Assembly: GCA_937871285.1 (NCBI GenBank)
Contig: CALMQS010000108.1
Span: 1-64,000 of the forward strand
Direction: 5' to 3'
Source of the DNA: an uncultured Sphingobacteriales bacterium
Lineage (GTDB): Bacteria > Bacteroidota > Bacteroidia > Chitinophagales > Chitinophagaceae
Length of the DNA stretch: 64,000 bases
Position numbers and translations under genes: made by a program. Numbering within the stretch: position 1 is the stretch's first letter; the number at the start of each line of letters is the position of its first letter. This document shows, piece after piece, positions 17,491-26,442 of this stretch. The notes below the pieces were generated by a model. It was given only the letters and a program-made list of their open reading frames with translations. It searched no databases and was not told where the DNA came from.

Positions 17491-20400
17491 TGTACGTCAT
17501 TGCGGTTTTGAATTACAAAAATAACATTAGATGTATACTTCGTTTCATCAATTTTACGGCATTCCATATGGTGCGCTGCCGCAGTTTCGTAAATCATGCT
17601 GCCGGATAAAAAAGACAAACCGGATGCAGTGGTTTTATTAAACCCAAACAGCTTTGTTGAAAAAAATTCGGTCAGCCGGGTACCTTTATGTTTGGCTTCA
17701 AGATCCCTGTCGCCATCCCTTATAATAAGCGTTCCCCCCGCATGTAAGCTGTTCAGGCATTGGCCAATGATTTGCTTTTGCTGTTCAGGGGTAAGATAAT
17801 GCAACATATCGGCAATGATGATACTGTCATATTGCTCAAAAGCAAAATCCAGTACATCCGCATACTTAAAACCAATCCGTTCATTCCTGCTGAAACAATG
17901 ATTGGCAACAATCGTTTTTTCCGCATCATAATCAATACCCGTAATGATCCTTCCGGGCGCCGCAAAATGCAGCATATACGACATAAAGCCATAGCCGCAG
18001 CCGATATCCAGCACTTTACCCCGTAAAGGCACTAACCGGTGAAACTGCAGGTAATCCTTTTCCAGCTTTACCTTTACCCGCATGTACCATTCTAATACCG
18101 GGCCTTTATAAATATAATTATAAAACAATTGTTCCCTGAACCAGGACGGCACTTCCACCGATGCCCGTAATTTTTCATATTCAGCCCTGAAATAGCTCCC
18201 CACCTGCTTAGCCCTTTCACTGTAGCTGTTACCATAGCTTTTATCATCCGGCTTTATGCGGGGTAAAAACTGAACCGTTATTTTGCCATCCTTTACCAGC
18301 ATATCTTTCTTTGTCATCGTGTAGCCGGTACCGTGAATAACCACGGGTAATACATCTAAATGCAGTTGCTCCGCAAGATAAAAGGCGCCTTTATGAAATC
18401 TCTTTATTTTACCATCCGGCGAACGGGTACCTTCGGGGAATATAACAACAGAATAACCCTTCTTCACTTTTTCCCGCATTTGTTCAATACTGTTCTCCGC
18501 TCCCGCCGATGCAGAATAATAATCCGCCATGCGAACCACCGCACCCGAAACCGGCGCATGCCTTACCCTGTCGTTGGTAAGCAATATCAGCTTTGGATAT
18601 TGCATCATCAGTATAAAATTATCTAACCCCGACTGGTGATTGCAGATGATAACAGCAGGGTTTGAAAAATTCTCGCCCAACGGGTTTATGATCATTTTCT
18701 TTACATTACCCATAATATAAATGAGCGATCCCGAAAACCGGGCAATAGCAACATGGAAAAGATAGCTGCCTTTTTCTTTATTAAAAGGATTACATTTTAT
18801 AAGAATAAAACCAATGACAGCCAGGATAATGCTGCCGCCAATGAACCACACATGGGCAAACATAGATTTGCAGAGTCCAAAAAAAGTCCACGGAAATAAT
18901 TGCTGCTGTGTTCTGTTCCTGATCAGCACTGAAAATAAAAAAGGAATACATACCTGCGCCACCAGCACCACGCATAGTATACCAATAACGGAAATCATGG
19001 CAATAGACCGCAGCGCCGGGTGTTGGGCAAATATGAGCACACCAAGCCCCACGGTAGCGGTAATGGCCGAAAGCAGGATGGATGATTTAAAAGAAGAAAG
19101 ATTTTTTTTGCCGGTTTTATATTCCTGCAGCAAACCGTCCATTATAAAAATACTGTAATCATCGCCCAACCCAAAAATAAGGGTAGACACAATAATGTTA
19201 ATAATATTGAACTTAATGCCCGCTATACCCATGATGCCCAATATCCATATCCAGCTCACCAGCATCGGCAAAAAAGCCATCAGCGCCAGCTCTATTCTTC
19301 CATACGTTATTAGCAAAACAAAAAATACGAGTAAAGAAGTTATGAGCGCAATATTGGTAAAGTCTGCATTAATAAGCTCCACAAATTTACCTGTGAGGTA
19401 TTGCTTATCTAATATGGTAGCGCCGGGTTTGTTTTCAAAGGCATCATATACCGCCGCTTTGCTTTGTGCCGGCACTTTCAGCAGGGTTACCACCGTTGCC
19501 TTTCCGGGCGCTTCGGAAATATAATCATCCAGCAGGGTCTTGCGCACAGCGGCCATCGCGGCACTGTCGGTAACATCAAAATACTTGTTGAGCAATAGTG
19601 CAAACCGGTTAAAAGCCGTGGCACTGTATCCTAACGCAGCGCCTTCCTGTTCCGTCACCGATAATAGCTGCCGCTTTTTTTCCGGGGTCCAGTAATTATT
19701 CCATCGTGCAATCCTTTGTCGTTGCAGGGTATCGGAAATGAGCAGGGATGATACCCCGGAATATTTAGAGATAATATCCTTTGCCTTAAACGCTTCTATC
19801 TCCTTTGCCAGCTTTTCATTAAGCACCAGCGCTTCATCCAGTGTTTTTCCTTCGGCAACAAGATAAACCGACTGCAGCGCGGCTTCATTGATGCTGTTCA
19901 GCTTCGCTTCCGCTTTTTTCAGATCATCCGGCATGAAGTTCATATTGTTCAGCTCTGTTTCAAAGCCCACCCGGCCGGAGGTATAGAAAAAAACAAGGGT
20001 AAGCACCACTATACCCGTTATAACATACCTGTTGTGATCCGGGCGAAGCGCCGCTATCCTGTCTATCCAGGAATACCGGGTTGCTATTGGCGCTTCCTCT
20101 TTCTTTTGCGCGGAAAGAAAATGCGGCAAAAAGATCAATGAACAAAGAGAAGCGCCGATAAGACTAAATCCCGCAAAAAGACCCAGGTCTTTGAGCATAT
20201 CTGATGCCGCAAAGTTTAAGCAAAAGAAACCGCCTATAGTGGTAATGCCGCCCAGTGTAAGCGGAAAAGCCAGGTCGCCGATCACTTTTTGCATATTGCC
20301 GGTATGGCGGTAATGATTAAATACATGCAGCGAATAGTTTACGGCAATGCCTAAAATAACCGACCCGGTGCCAATAGCGATCACCGAAATACTTTCCCGT

Positions 20401-21350
20401 ATAAAATATACCGCCATTAAAGCAAACAGGGCACCGAACACAACGGGGATCATTATTAATATGGGGGCAGCTACCCGCTTAAAATAAAACCCGATAAACA
20501 GGATCAAAAAAATAATGGTAGCCGTTTGCGTAAATAAAGTATCTTTTTCCAGCTGGGCGGCGTTACCTGCCGATACCGCTGTAGCACCAAAATACGAAGC
20601 GCTTATTGCAGGGAAAGCAGTGGTTGTTTGGGAAACAATCAGGCTGTCTAATCCCTTTAGAAATAAAGCGTTCTTCCCGGTATTATTGGGCGGATATTGC
20701 GGCGTTATAAAAAGTAAAAGATTTTTATGGTCTTTGGTTATTACGGCATTATCATACAATTCAAAATTTTCATCGTACTGGAGTTGTTGCAGCTTCTTTA
20801 GCGCGATAAATGAAATGCCCACCGGATCATTGCTGATCATATTCTTAAATGCCAGCCCGGCCGGAGCGCTTAATGTTTGTATATTTCGCGCCAAGGTTTG
20901 TTTTACCGCATCCGGGGCAGTAAGACTGTCAATAGTGTGGTAGTCATTTTCGGTAAGATAAACGGGCAGATGTGCATTAATAACATCAAACATCGCCATC
21001 GTTACTTCATCATCTACCTTATAGCTGATTTTGCTGATATAGGGCGAAAGTTTTTCCTGTAGCTGCGCTGCAAAGTCATCCCCAAAGGCCACAAGGCTGT
21101 CGGGTTCGGCTACTGCCGTGTCTTTGAAGGAAACCATTACTACCAGCTTATCCATGAATTTGGAGTGCCGGAAAACATAATTCAGCTTTTCAACCTTTTC
21201 ATCGCGGGGAAGTATTTTAGCAATATCTTCTTCAAACTTTAGCCGGGCTGCAAAGAAGGCCGATATAATTAAACAAATGGAAAAGAGCAGGTACAGTTGC
21301 CATCTGCGTTTTTGGAAATAACGGTATATGCCGGCAAAAATCTTCTCCAT
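17487..21350 (-). CDS. MMPL exporter fused to PlsC acyltransferase and SAM methyltransferase
   Basis: A 1,287-residue protein starting MEKIFAGIYRYF, 13 bases after the upstream gene's stop; a longer frame starting at 21401 would overlap that gene. Residues 1 to about 860 form an RND/MMPL transporter: two halves, each with one helix, a periplasmic domain and five helices, the first helix being WQLYLLFSICLIISAFFAAR. Residues about 870-1065 form a PlsC-type acyltransferase with the HX4D motif NHQSGLDN (His near 903) and FPEGTRSPDG. Residues about 1090-1287 are a Rossmann methyltransferase with VLDIGCGYGFMSYML. In aryl-polyene/flexirubin loci these three activities occur together, often as separate or fused genes. 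The fusion suggests acyl transfer, methylation and export of the lipid pigment happen at one membrane site. Confidence 0.9.
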   Translation of the reverse strand: MEKIFAGIYRYFQKRRWQLYLLFSICLIISAFFAARLKFEEDIAKILPRDEKVEKLNYVFRHSKFMDKLVVMVSFKDTAVAEPDSLVAFGDDFAAQLQEKLSPYISKISYKVDDEVTMAMFDVINAHLPVYLTENDYHTIDSLTAPDAVKQTLARNIQTLSAPAGLAFKNMISNDPVGISFIALKKLQQLQYDENFELYDNAVITKDHKNLLLFITPQYPPNNTGKNALFLKGLDSLIVSQTTTAFPAISASYFGATAVSAGNAAQLEKDTLFTQTATIIFLILFIGFYFKRVAAPILIMIPVVFGALFALMAVYFIRESISVIAIGTGSVILGIAVNYSLHVFNHYRHTGNMQKVIGDLAFPLTLGGITTIGGFFCLNFAASDMLKDLGLFAGFSLIGASLCSLIFLPHFLSAQKKEEAPIATRYSWIDRIAALRPDHNRYVITGIVVLTLVFFYTSGRVGFETELNNMNFMPDDLKKAEAKLNSINEAALQSVYLVAEGKTLDEALVLNEKLAKEIEAFKAKDIISKYSGVSSLLISDTLQRQRIARWNNYWTPEKKRQLLSVTEQEGAALGYSATAFNRFALLLNKYFDVTDSAAMAAVRKTLLDDYISEAPGKATVVTLLKVPAQSKAAVYDAFENKPGATILDKQYLTGKFVELINADFTNIALITSLLVFFVLLITYGRIELALMAFLPMLVSWIWILGIMGIAGIKFNIINIIVSTLIFGLGDDYSIFIMDGLLQEYKTGKKNLSSFKSSILLSAITATVGLGVLIFAQHPALRSIAMISVIGILCVVLVAQVCIPFLFSVLIRNRTQQQLFPWTFFGLCKSMFAHVWFIGGSIILAVIGFILIKCNPFNKEKGSYLFHVAIARFSGSLIYIMGNVKKMIINPLGENFSNPAVIICNHQSGLDNFILMMQYPKLILLTNDRVRHAPVSGAVVRMADYYSASAGAENSIEQMREKVKKGYSVVIFPEGTRSPDGKIKRFHKGAFYLAEQLHLDVLPVVIHGTGYTMTKKDMLVKDGKITVQFLPRIKPDDKSYGNSYSERAKQVGSYFRAEYEKLRASVEVPSWFREQLFYNYIYKGPVLEWYMRVKVKLEKDYLQFHRLVPLRGKVLDIGCGYGFMSYMLHFAAPGRIITGIDYDAEKTIVANHCFSRNERIGFKYADVLDFAFEQYDSIIIADMLHYLTPEQQKQIIGQCLNSLHAGGTLIIRDGDRDLEAKHKGTRLTEFFSTKLFGFNKTTASGLSFLSGSMIYETAAAHHMECRKIDETKYTSNVIFVIQNRNDVQ

Positions 21351-21363
21351 ATAGATCACTGAA

Positions 21364-22560
21364 TTAAACTGCCGTACTTGTTTTTTTACTAAAAAACGCA
21401 AGCAGCGCCCATGTTACCAGCCCGCATATGATACCGGAAACCAGCGCCAGGGTAATGCCGCCATAAAGATATTGCTGAAAATTGTTCTTTACGGATTCGA
21501 AAGTAAGGTTACTGGAAAAGGTCAGATCGCCACCCCCGTTTTGCATCCATACCGCGCCTGTTTTGTAGCTAAAAAAAATGATCAGGGGTATCAGGGGTGG
21601 TACACTGATGTTGGCTGCTATAATAACCAGCGCCTTGTTTAGCTTTAATATTATAGATAAAAAAATAGCAGTAACTAATTGAAAGCCCCATACCGGCATA
21701 ATGCCCATGCATATGCCTAATGCAACAGAAAAGGCTTTTATGTAATGCGGCTCATTTACATTCAATACCTGCTCCCTGAAAAACACTTCCCAGTTTCTCT
21801 TTTTAAACAACAGCCTGATAAAGTTGCGCGGCCTGATATACAAAAAAGCGATCAGCACCAGCAGGGTATTCAGCAGGCTTATCCTCAAAAAATCCCTGAA
21901 GGGCCTGAAATGCGATACCCGCTTTTCTTTCGGCGCATAGTATACCGAAACCGAAACAGCCGTTATGGCAATTCCCTTCCAGGCCGCCCGCACCAGCACT
22001 TCAATTTCAAACTCGTATTTGCGGGTAAAAAAGCGCATTTCCTTCATTAAAGCTACCGGGTAAAGCCGGTAACCCGATTGGGTATCGGGCGCACTGATGC
22101 CCGTTTCTATTTTAAACCAAAAATTGGAGAACTTATACCCGAAGCTGCTTTTTCCCGGAACAGAAGACTGATCCATATTGCGGGCGCCTATAATAATGGC
22201 ATTCTGCGCTTCCTTTAGCTTATCTGTAAATACAGGTAAGTCTTTGGCAAAATGCTGGCCATCCGAATCAATGGTTATGGCATGTGTATAACCCGATTCA
22301 ACTGCTTTTTCAAAACCTTTCCGTAATGCACATCCCTTTCCTCTATTTTTTGAATAACTGACAATGTCAATATGTGGTAAAGATGCTAAGATTAAAGCAG
22401 TATCATCGGTAGAACCGTCGTTTACCACTATAATATTGTGCGTATAAGCCGCCACATCTGCAATTACAGCAGGCAGTGTATCTGCATTGTTGTAAGTAGG
22501 GATAATTACACAGGTACGATACTGGTTGAAAAGGTTACTCAGAGATGCTTTATCACTCAT
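21364..22560 (-). CDS. GT2 glycosyltransferase fused to DUF2062
   Basis: A 398-residue protein. Residues 15 to about 230 form a family-2 glycosyltransferase of the dolichyl-phosphate mannose synthase type: VIIPTYNNADTLP, VVNDGSTDD and the metal-binding DSD at 98-100. From about 255 to the end is a DUF2062 domain with several hydrophobic helices (VALGICMGIMPVWGFQLVTA). This exact fusion is a recurring member of flexirubin-type gene clusters. It is the first gene of the tightly spaced minus-strand operon that continues with the MMPL fusion, FAD enzyme, C45 enzyme and acpS. A promoter candidate lies just before its start. Confidence 0.9.
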   Translation of the reverse strand: MSDKASLSNLFNQYRTCVIIPTYNNADTLPAVIADVAAYTHNIIVVNDGSTDDTALILASLPHIDIVSYSKNRGKGCALRKGFEKAVESGYTHAITIDSDGQHFAKDLPVFTDKLKEAQNAIIIGARNMDQSSVPGKSSFGYKFSNFWFKIETGISAPDTQSGYRLYPVALMKEMRFFTRKYEFEIEVLVRAAWKGIAITAVSVSVYYAPKEKRVSHFRPFRDFLRISLLNTLLVLIAFLYIRPRNFIRLLFKKRNWEVFFREQVLNVNEPHYIKAFSVALGICMGIMPVWGFQLVTAIFLSIILKLNKALVIIAANISVPPLIPLIIFFSYKTGAVWMQNGGGDLTFSSNLTFESVKNNFQQYLYGGITLALVSGIICGLVTWALLAFFSKKTSTAV

Positions 22561-22581
22561 TTAAAATATGGTAAGATTTAG

Positions 22582-22620
22582 ATTGCCGGCGCAAAGATAA
22601 ATATTTACAATTGCCGGCGC
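22582..22620 (-). promoter_or_regulatory. Promoter -7 box and direct repeat upstream of the pigment-type operon
   Basis: On the minus strand TATCTTTG (22592-22599) matches the Bacteroidota -7 consensus TAnnTTTG, about 30 bases before the GT2 start. The 11-base word ATTGCCGGCGC occurs twice (22582-22592 and 22610-22620), flanking the box like a paired operator. No good -33 TTTG is seen at the usual spacing. Confidence 0.4.
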
Positions 22621-23834
22621 TGCAGCTCTTTTTTGATCAGTCCTAATTCCCTGCCAGTATGCCCCGCCACCGAACTGTTTTCCTGCGCCCTGCGCATAAG
22701 GTAAGGTACCACATCCTTAATAGGGCCGAAAGGAAGGTATTTGTTAACCGAACAACCTGCTTTGGCAAGATTAAACGTAATATGATCGCTCATGCCGTAC
22801 AGTTGTGAAAAATGCACATGCGGGTGATACAACGGCAACCCTTTTTGCTGAAGCAATTGGGTAGCATGCAAGTTACTGTACTCATTATGCGTAGCTATTA
22901 TAACAGCAATCTTATCTATATGATCAATACAAAATGAAACAGCATCATTGTAATCCCGGTCAGTAGCCGTTTTATCGGACTGTATGGGTGAAGGGTAATC
23001 TATTTTAGCCGCCCGGTTTCTTTCTTTTTCCATATAGGCGCCCCGCACGAGCTTAACACCAAGAATAAAATGGCGCAGTTCGGCAGCTTCAAGCGAATCT
23101 TTCAAAAATTTCAGCCTGTCGTGGCGGTAAAGCTGGATCGTATTATACACCACCACTTTCGAAAGGTTAAACCGCTCCATCATTAAAATTGTAATCACAT
23201 CAACCGGATCCTGTATCCAGGTTTCTTCTGCGTCAACCAATACGCCAATTCCTTTCTCGGCTGCTGTTTCGCAAATCTTTCCCATTCTCTTTTGCACATT
23301 TTGCCATTCGGCACGCTCTTCATCACTTAACGATGCAACGGCGTTGGTATATCTTTTCATCAGGGAACCCTGCTGGTCTGAAACGGAAGAGTCTAATTTT
23401 TCCAGCAATCCCCTTCTTGCAAAACCTGTAACCTTAATGCTTATGAACGGAATGTTGGACTGCGTTGCGGCATACTGTATCACCCTTATAAATTCTTCCA
23501 TGGAATGATCAAAAGCCGTTTCATCATTTTCCCCTCCTTCCACACCATAATCAAGAATAACACGCACATTATACTCGCCCAGCTTTTTTGCTACAGCCGC
23601 TGTTTCTTCTAATGTTTCGCCACCCACAAACTGTTCAAAAATAGTATGCCGGATCAGCCCTTTCACCGGGAGGCCGGCCTTTAAAACCCAGGGCGTTATG
23701 CGGGTACCCCACCGCACCAGCAACGGGGATCCCATAGACGAAAAAAGGAATTTCGCCTTTTTTAATGCTTTATCCGTTTTGTATGCAAAAGCATTTTCCG
23801 TATTATCAAATGAAATGGGGACGATGGCGTCCAT
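22605..23834 (-). CDS. Proline dehydrogenase
   Basis: A 409-residue single-domain FAD-dependent proline dehydrogenase, oxidising L-proline to pyrroline-5-carboxylate and passing electrons to the quinone pool. The TIM-barrel family signatures are present: VDAEETW (about 200), a KLVRGAYMEKER strand near 275, IATHNEYS near 330 and a C-terminal PYLMRRAQENSS. No aldehyde dehydrogenase domain is attached, so pyrroline-5-carboxylate dehydrogenase must be elsewhere. It is divergent from the dipeptide epimerase gene across 134 bases. A TACATTTG box on the minus strand (23852-23859) could be its -7 element. Confidence 0.95.
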   Translation of the reverse strand: MDAIVPISFDNTENAFAYKTDKALKKAKFLFSSMGSPLLVRWGTRITPWVLKAGLPVKGLIRHTIFEQFVGGETLEETAAVAKKLGEYNVRVILDYGVEGGENDETAFDHSMEEFIRVIQYAATQSNIPFISIKVTGFARRGLLEKLDSSVSDQQGSLMKRYTNAVASLSDEERAEWQNVQKRMGKICETAAEKGIGVLVDAEETWIQDPVDVITILMMERFNLSKVVVYNTIQLYRHDRLKFLKDSLEAAELRHFILGVKLVRGAYMEKERNRAAKIDYPSPIQSDKTATDRDYNDAVSFCIDHIDKIAVIIATHNEYSNLHATQLLQQKGLPLYHPHVHFSQLYGMSDHITFNLAKAGCSVNKYLPFGPIKDVVPYLMRRAQENSSVAGHTGRELGLIKKELQRRQL

Positions 23835-23851
23835 ACCTGAGCTATTTGCTC

Positions 23852-23859
23852 CAAATGTA
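23852..23859 (-). promoter_or_regulatory. Candidate -7 promoter box of proline dehydrogenase
   Basis: Minus-strand TACATTTG fits TAnnTTTG and lies 18-25 bases before the start codon. The -33 region is not clear. Confidence 0.3.
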
Positions 23860-23946
23860 AGTAAGGAAAATCAGGTAACAGAATTTTTCACTATTTGTCA
23901 CTCATTCTTACCTGCGCGCCCTCCTTTCCCTTATTAGTTTCTTTAT

Positions 23947-23962
23947 CTTGCAACTTTGCAAG
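23947..23962. promoter_or_regulatory. Palindromic operator candidate at the epimerase start
   Basis: CTTGCAA-CT-TTGCAAG has perfect 7-base arms and ends six bases before the ATG at 23969. A protein bound here would block initiation of transcription or translation. Confidence 0.35.
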
Positions 23963-23968
23963 CATTAT

Positions 23969-25066
23969 ATGGAAATTACACACACCAGTATTTACAAGTT
24001 CAGCATTCCCATGCATCCTTTTACGATTGCCACCGGAACGATGCATTTTGCCCAGAACGTTTTTATAAGGATCCACACCAGCGAGGGAATATACGGCGTG
24101 GGTGAATGCTCGGCTTTTCCTATGATCGTTGGCGAAACACAGGCAACCTGCTTTGAAATGGCAAAGGATTTTGCTTTATTATGGAAAAACAAAGACCCGC
24201 TGAATATACCGGAACGCATGAATGAATTGCATGCATATACCGCTTACAACAGCACCATCAAAAGCGCTTTCGATATGGCTTTATACGATATAAGCGCGAA
24301 AGCGGCAGGTAAACCCCTGTACGCTTTTCTGGGCGGAGAGAAAAAAAGCATGGAAACGGATCTTACGATTGGCATTGATACCCCGCAAGCGATGGCGGAA
24401 AAAGCGGTTGAATTCAAAAACAGGGGTGTGCGCATACTTAAAATAAAATTAGGCACAAAACCGCAGGAAGATATAGAACGCGTAAAGCAGATACGGGAAG
24501 CCATAGGCAATACCTTACAGTTACGTATAGATGCTAACCAGGGATGGACCTGCGAAGAAGCCCAGCTGGTACTAACTGCCGTCAGCCCATACAACATTGA
24601 GTTTTGTGAGCAGCCTATGCGCAGGTACAATGATCATCTTCTTCCGGAACTCAACCGCAACTCCCCTGTTCCCATTATGGCCGATGAAAGTGTTTTTGAC
24701 CATCATGATGCCGGAAGAATTATAAAAAGCAAAGCCTGCAGCTATGTAAATATCAAGTTCGCCAAGAGCGGCGGTATCCTTGAAGCCTTAAAGATAAATG
24801 AGGTATGCAGCAGCCATCATATACCCTGTATGATGGGCGGCATGCTCGAAAGCCGTATTGCACTTACTGCGTTTGCGCATTTTGCTGCGGCTGCCACCAA
24901 TATAAAATTTTACGATATGGATACCTGTATGATCGGACACAAGCTCGATCCTGTAACAGGAGGCGTAACCTATAATAATTTCTTCGTGGAACTGCCGGAT
25001 GCCATTGGAATAGGCGCAGACGCGGAGGAAGCGTTTTTACTTGCCAATGAGCATACCGCTGTTTAA
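23969..25066 (+). CDS. Enolase-superfamily dipeptide epimerase
   Basis: A 365-residue member of the muconate-lactonising enzyme subgroup. Features in order: capping domain with the GECSAFP segment, the KIK motif in ILKIKLG (catalytic Lys), then barrel metal ligands in RIDANQGW, EFCEQP and MADES, and the opposite lysine in KFAKSGG. C-terminal CMMGGMLES is typical of L-Ala-D/L-Glu and related dipeptide epimerases, which recycle cell-wall peptides. The exact dipeptide cannot be predicted. The start at MEITHTS is chosen because seven upstream in-frame residues lie within the palindrome at 23947-23962. Confidence 0.88.
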   Translation: MEITHTSIYKFSIPMHPFTIATGTMHFAQNVFIRIHTSEGIYGVGECSAFPMIVGETQATCFEMAKDFALLWKNKDPLNIPERMNELHAYTAYNSTIKSAFDMALYDISAKAAGKPLYAFLGGEKKSMETDLTIGIDTPQAMAEKAVEFKNRGVRILKIKLGTKPQEDIERVKQIREAIGNTLQLRIDANQGWTCEEAQLVLTAVSPYNIEFCEQPMRRYNDHLLPELNRNSPVPIMADESVFDHHDAGRIIKSKACSYVNIKFAKSGGILEALKINEVCSSHHIPCMMGGMLESRIALTAFAHFAAAATNIKFYDMDTCMIGHKLDPVTGGVTYNNFFVELPDAIGIGADAEEAFLLANEHTAV

Positions 25067-25104
25067 ACCTGTTTATATTTGCTAAAAACACCGAACTGTA
25101 ACCC

Positions 25105-25677
25105 ATGAATAAAATAACCTTTTTCCTTTGCTTGTTAGCCGGTATTACCATAACAAAACTTATTGCGCAAAACAATCCTCCCGGAGAAGAAAATATAGAA
25201 GACAGTACCAAAATATATATTAAGCAATCCGCAAATGCCATAAATGGGGAGATCACCTATAAATCGCCTGTTTTTTTTGCCTTTAGCGAGAAACAGGAAA
25301 AGCTGGTCATTCAGCTCAACACTACTTCATTAAAAGATCATATTGAGATTACTTTTTTAGCAACGGATCTGAGATGCAATAACCAGGGAGAGGGTATAGA
25401 AATATTGATGAATGACGGTCATACTCCGCTGCTGGTAAACTACCTTCCTTCTAACTGCCGGAACATGCAGGCAGCCATTATATTAACGCCAAAAGTACCT
25501 CCACAGCATTTTAGCACCAGTCAGTCGGAAACCATGTTCTTCGGCTTTTTCCGCATCATGTCTTTCACACTCATTGGCGAAAAAACAATGATCAGGTATC
25601 GCCTGGATGAGCAAAGCGCTGAAAAGTTCCGCATAGCCTATAAATGCTTTGAAAAATTTGCAGGGCTATGGGAGTAA
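25105..25677 (+). CDS. Exported protein of unknown function (190 aa)
   Basis: Starts MNKITFFLCLLAGITITKLIAQ, a clear signal peptide cleaved after about residue 22. The mature part looks like a soluble beta-rich domain with two cysteines (RCNN and NCRN) that could form a disulfide. I do not recognise the family. A TATATTTG box at 25074-25081 may be its -7 promoter element, so it need not depend on the epimerase gene 38 bases upstream. Confidence 0.7.
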   Translation: MNKITFFLCLLAGITITKLIAQNNPPGEENIEDSTKIYIKQSANAINGEITYKSPVFFAFSEKQEKLVIQLNTTSLKDHIEITFLATDLRCNNQGEGIEILMNDGHTPLLVNYLPSNCRNMQAAIILTPKVPPQHFSTSQSETMFFGFFRIMSFTLIGEKTMIRYRLDEQSAEKFRIAYKCFEKFAGLWE

Positions 25678-25851
25678 TCTTTTTTGAAAAGCTTTACATC
25701 CGCTCTGGAGCAACCAGGCCTTTCTCCGGTAAATCAAAAATCTCTTTCATATTCAATATTTACACAATGCAACTTTATTTTTCCCCATCCGGCAGCAGAA
25801 AGCATTAGTGGAATGATATTTTATGTATATTGTTTTATAAAGAAGCCGGCC

Positions 25852-26250
25852 ATGATGAAAATACTTATTATCCTGTTAATAGCAGCCCTCCCTGTAACCG
25901 GGTTTTGCCAGTCAAATGGTAAACAGGTTATTAAAATAGCGGGTATCAGCCTGGAGCAACTGATCAGAGGTTTTTTGGATGCAGGGTATTCCATTGAAAA
26001 AAGTGAAGCGTCCATGAGCGTTATTGTAACGCATTTAAAAGAAGCCCAAAAATCGAATGTAGCTACACAAATCAAAGCAAAGATCAAGGATGGTAATGTA
26101 TTATTATCGGGTGAATATATTGAATCCGGAAAAGACCAAAACCCTTCTCCTATCACCGATGCGGGCGTTCCGGGAAGTCCGTGCAGCGAATCATGGAATA
26201 TGATGCACGACTTTGCACAATCTTTTAAAAAACCATTGGAGATCCAGTGA
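25852..26250 (+). CDS. Small exported protein of unknown function
   Basis: A protein of about 132 residues starting MMKILIILLIAALPVTGFCQ, a signal peptide. An ATG pair at 25852 and 25855 leaves the start uncertain by one residue; longer upstream starts would place this signal internally and are unlikely. The body contains GYSIEKSEASMSVIVTHLK and a strand-rich segment, suggesting a small alpha/beta domain. No family recognised. Preceded by 174 bases without a gene. Confidence 0.65.
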   Translation: MMKILIILLIAALPVTGFCQSNGKQVIKIAGISLEQLIRGFLDAGYSIEKSEASMSVIVTHLKEAQKSNVATQIKAKIKDGNVLLSGEYIESGKDQNPSPITDAGVPGSPCSESWNMMHDFAQSFKKPLEIQ

Positions 26251-26308
26251 TTCAGGAGAGCAGCTATCGGTAGTGCTATGTTGAAACGTGAGAAGTGAGG
26301 GGAGTAAA

Positions 26309-26400
26309 TGGTGAATAGTTTATCGTTTCATGGGGTGAGCGGTGAAACGATAAAGCTTAGACATGAATAGTTTCACTTGTATTAACTATCGTCTCACGGG
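26309..26400. repeat. Intergenic repeat of the GTGAATAGTTTATCGTTTCA family
   Basis: The word GGTGAATAGTTTATCGTTTC appears here, at 39041-39060 and in altered form near 59292-59318. Here it faces GAAACGATAA (26344-26353), making an imperfect hairpin between convergent genes. Confidence 0.55.
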
Positions 26401-26442
26401 GGCTGTGCTGAATTCACTACCCACAAATTCCAAACGCTAAAC

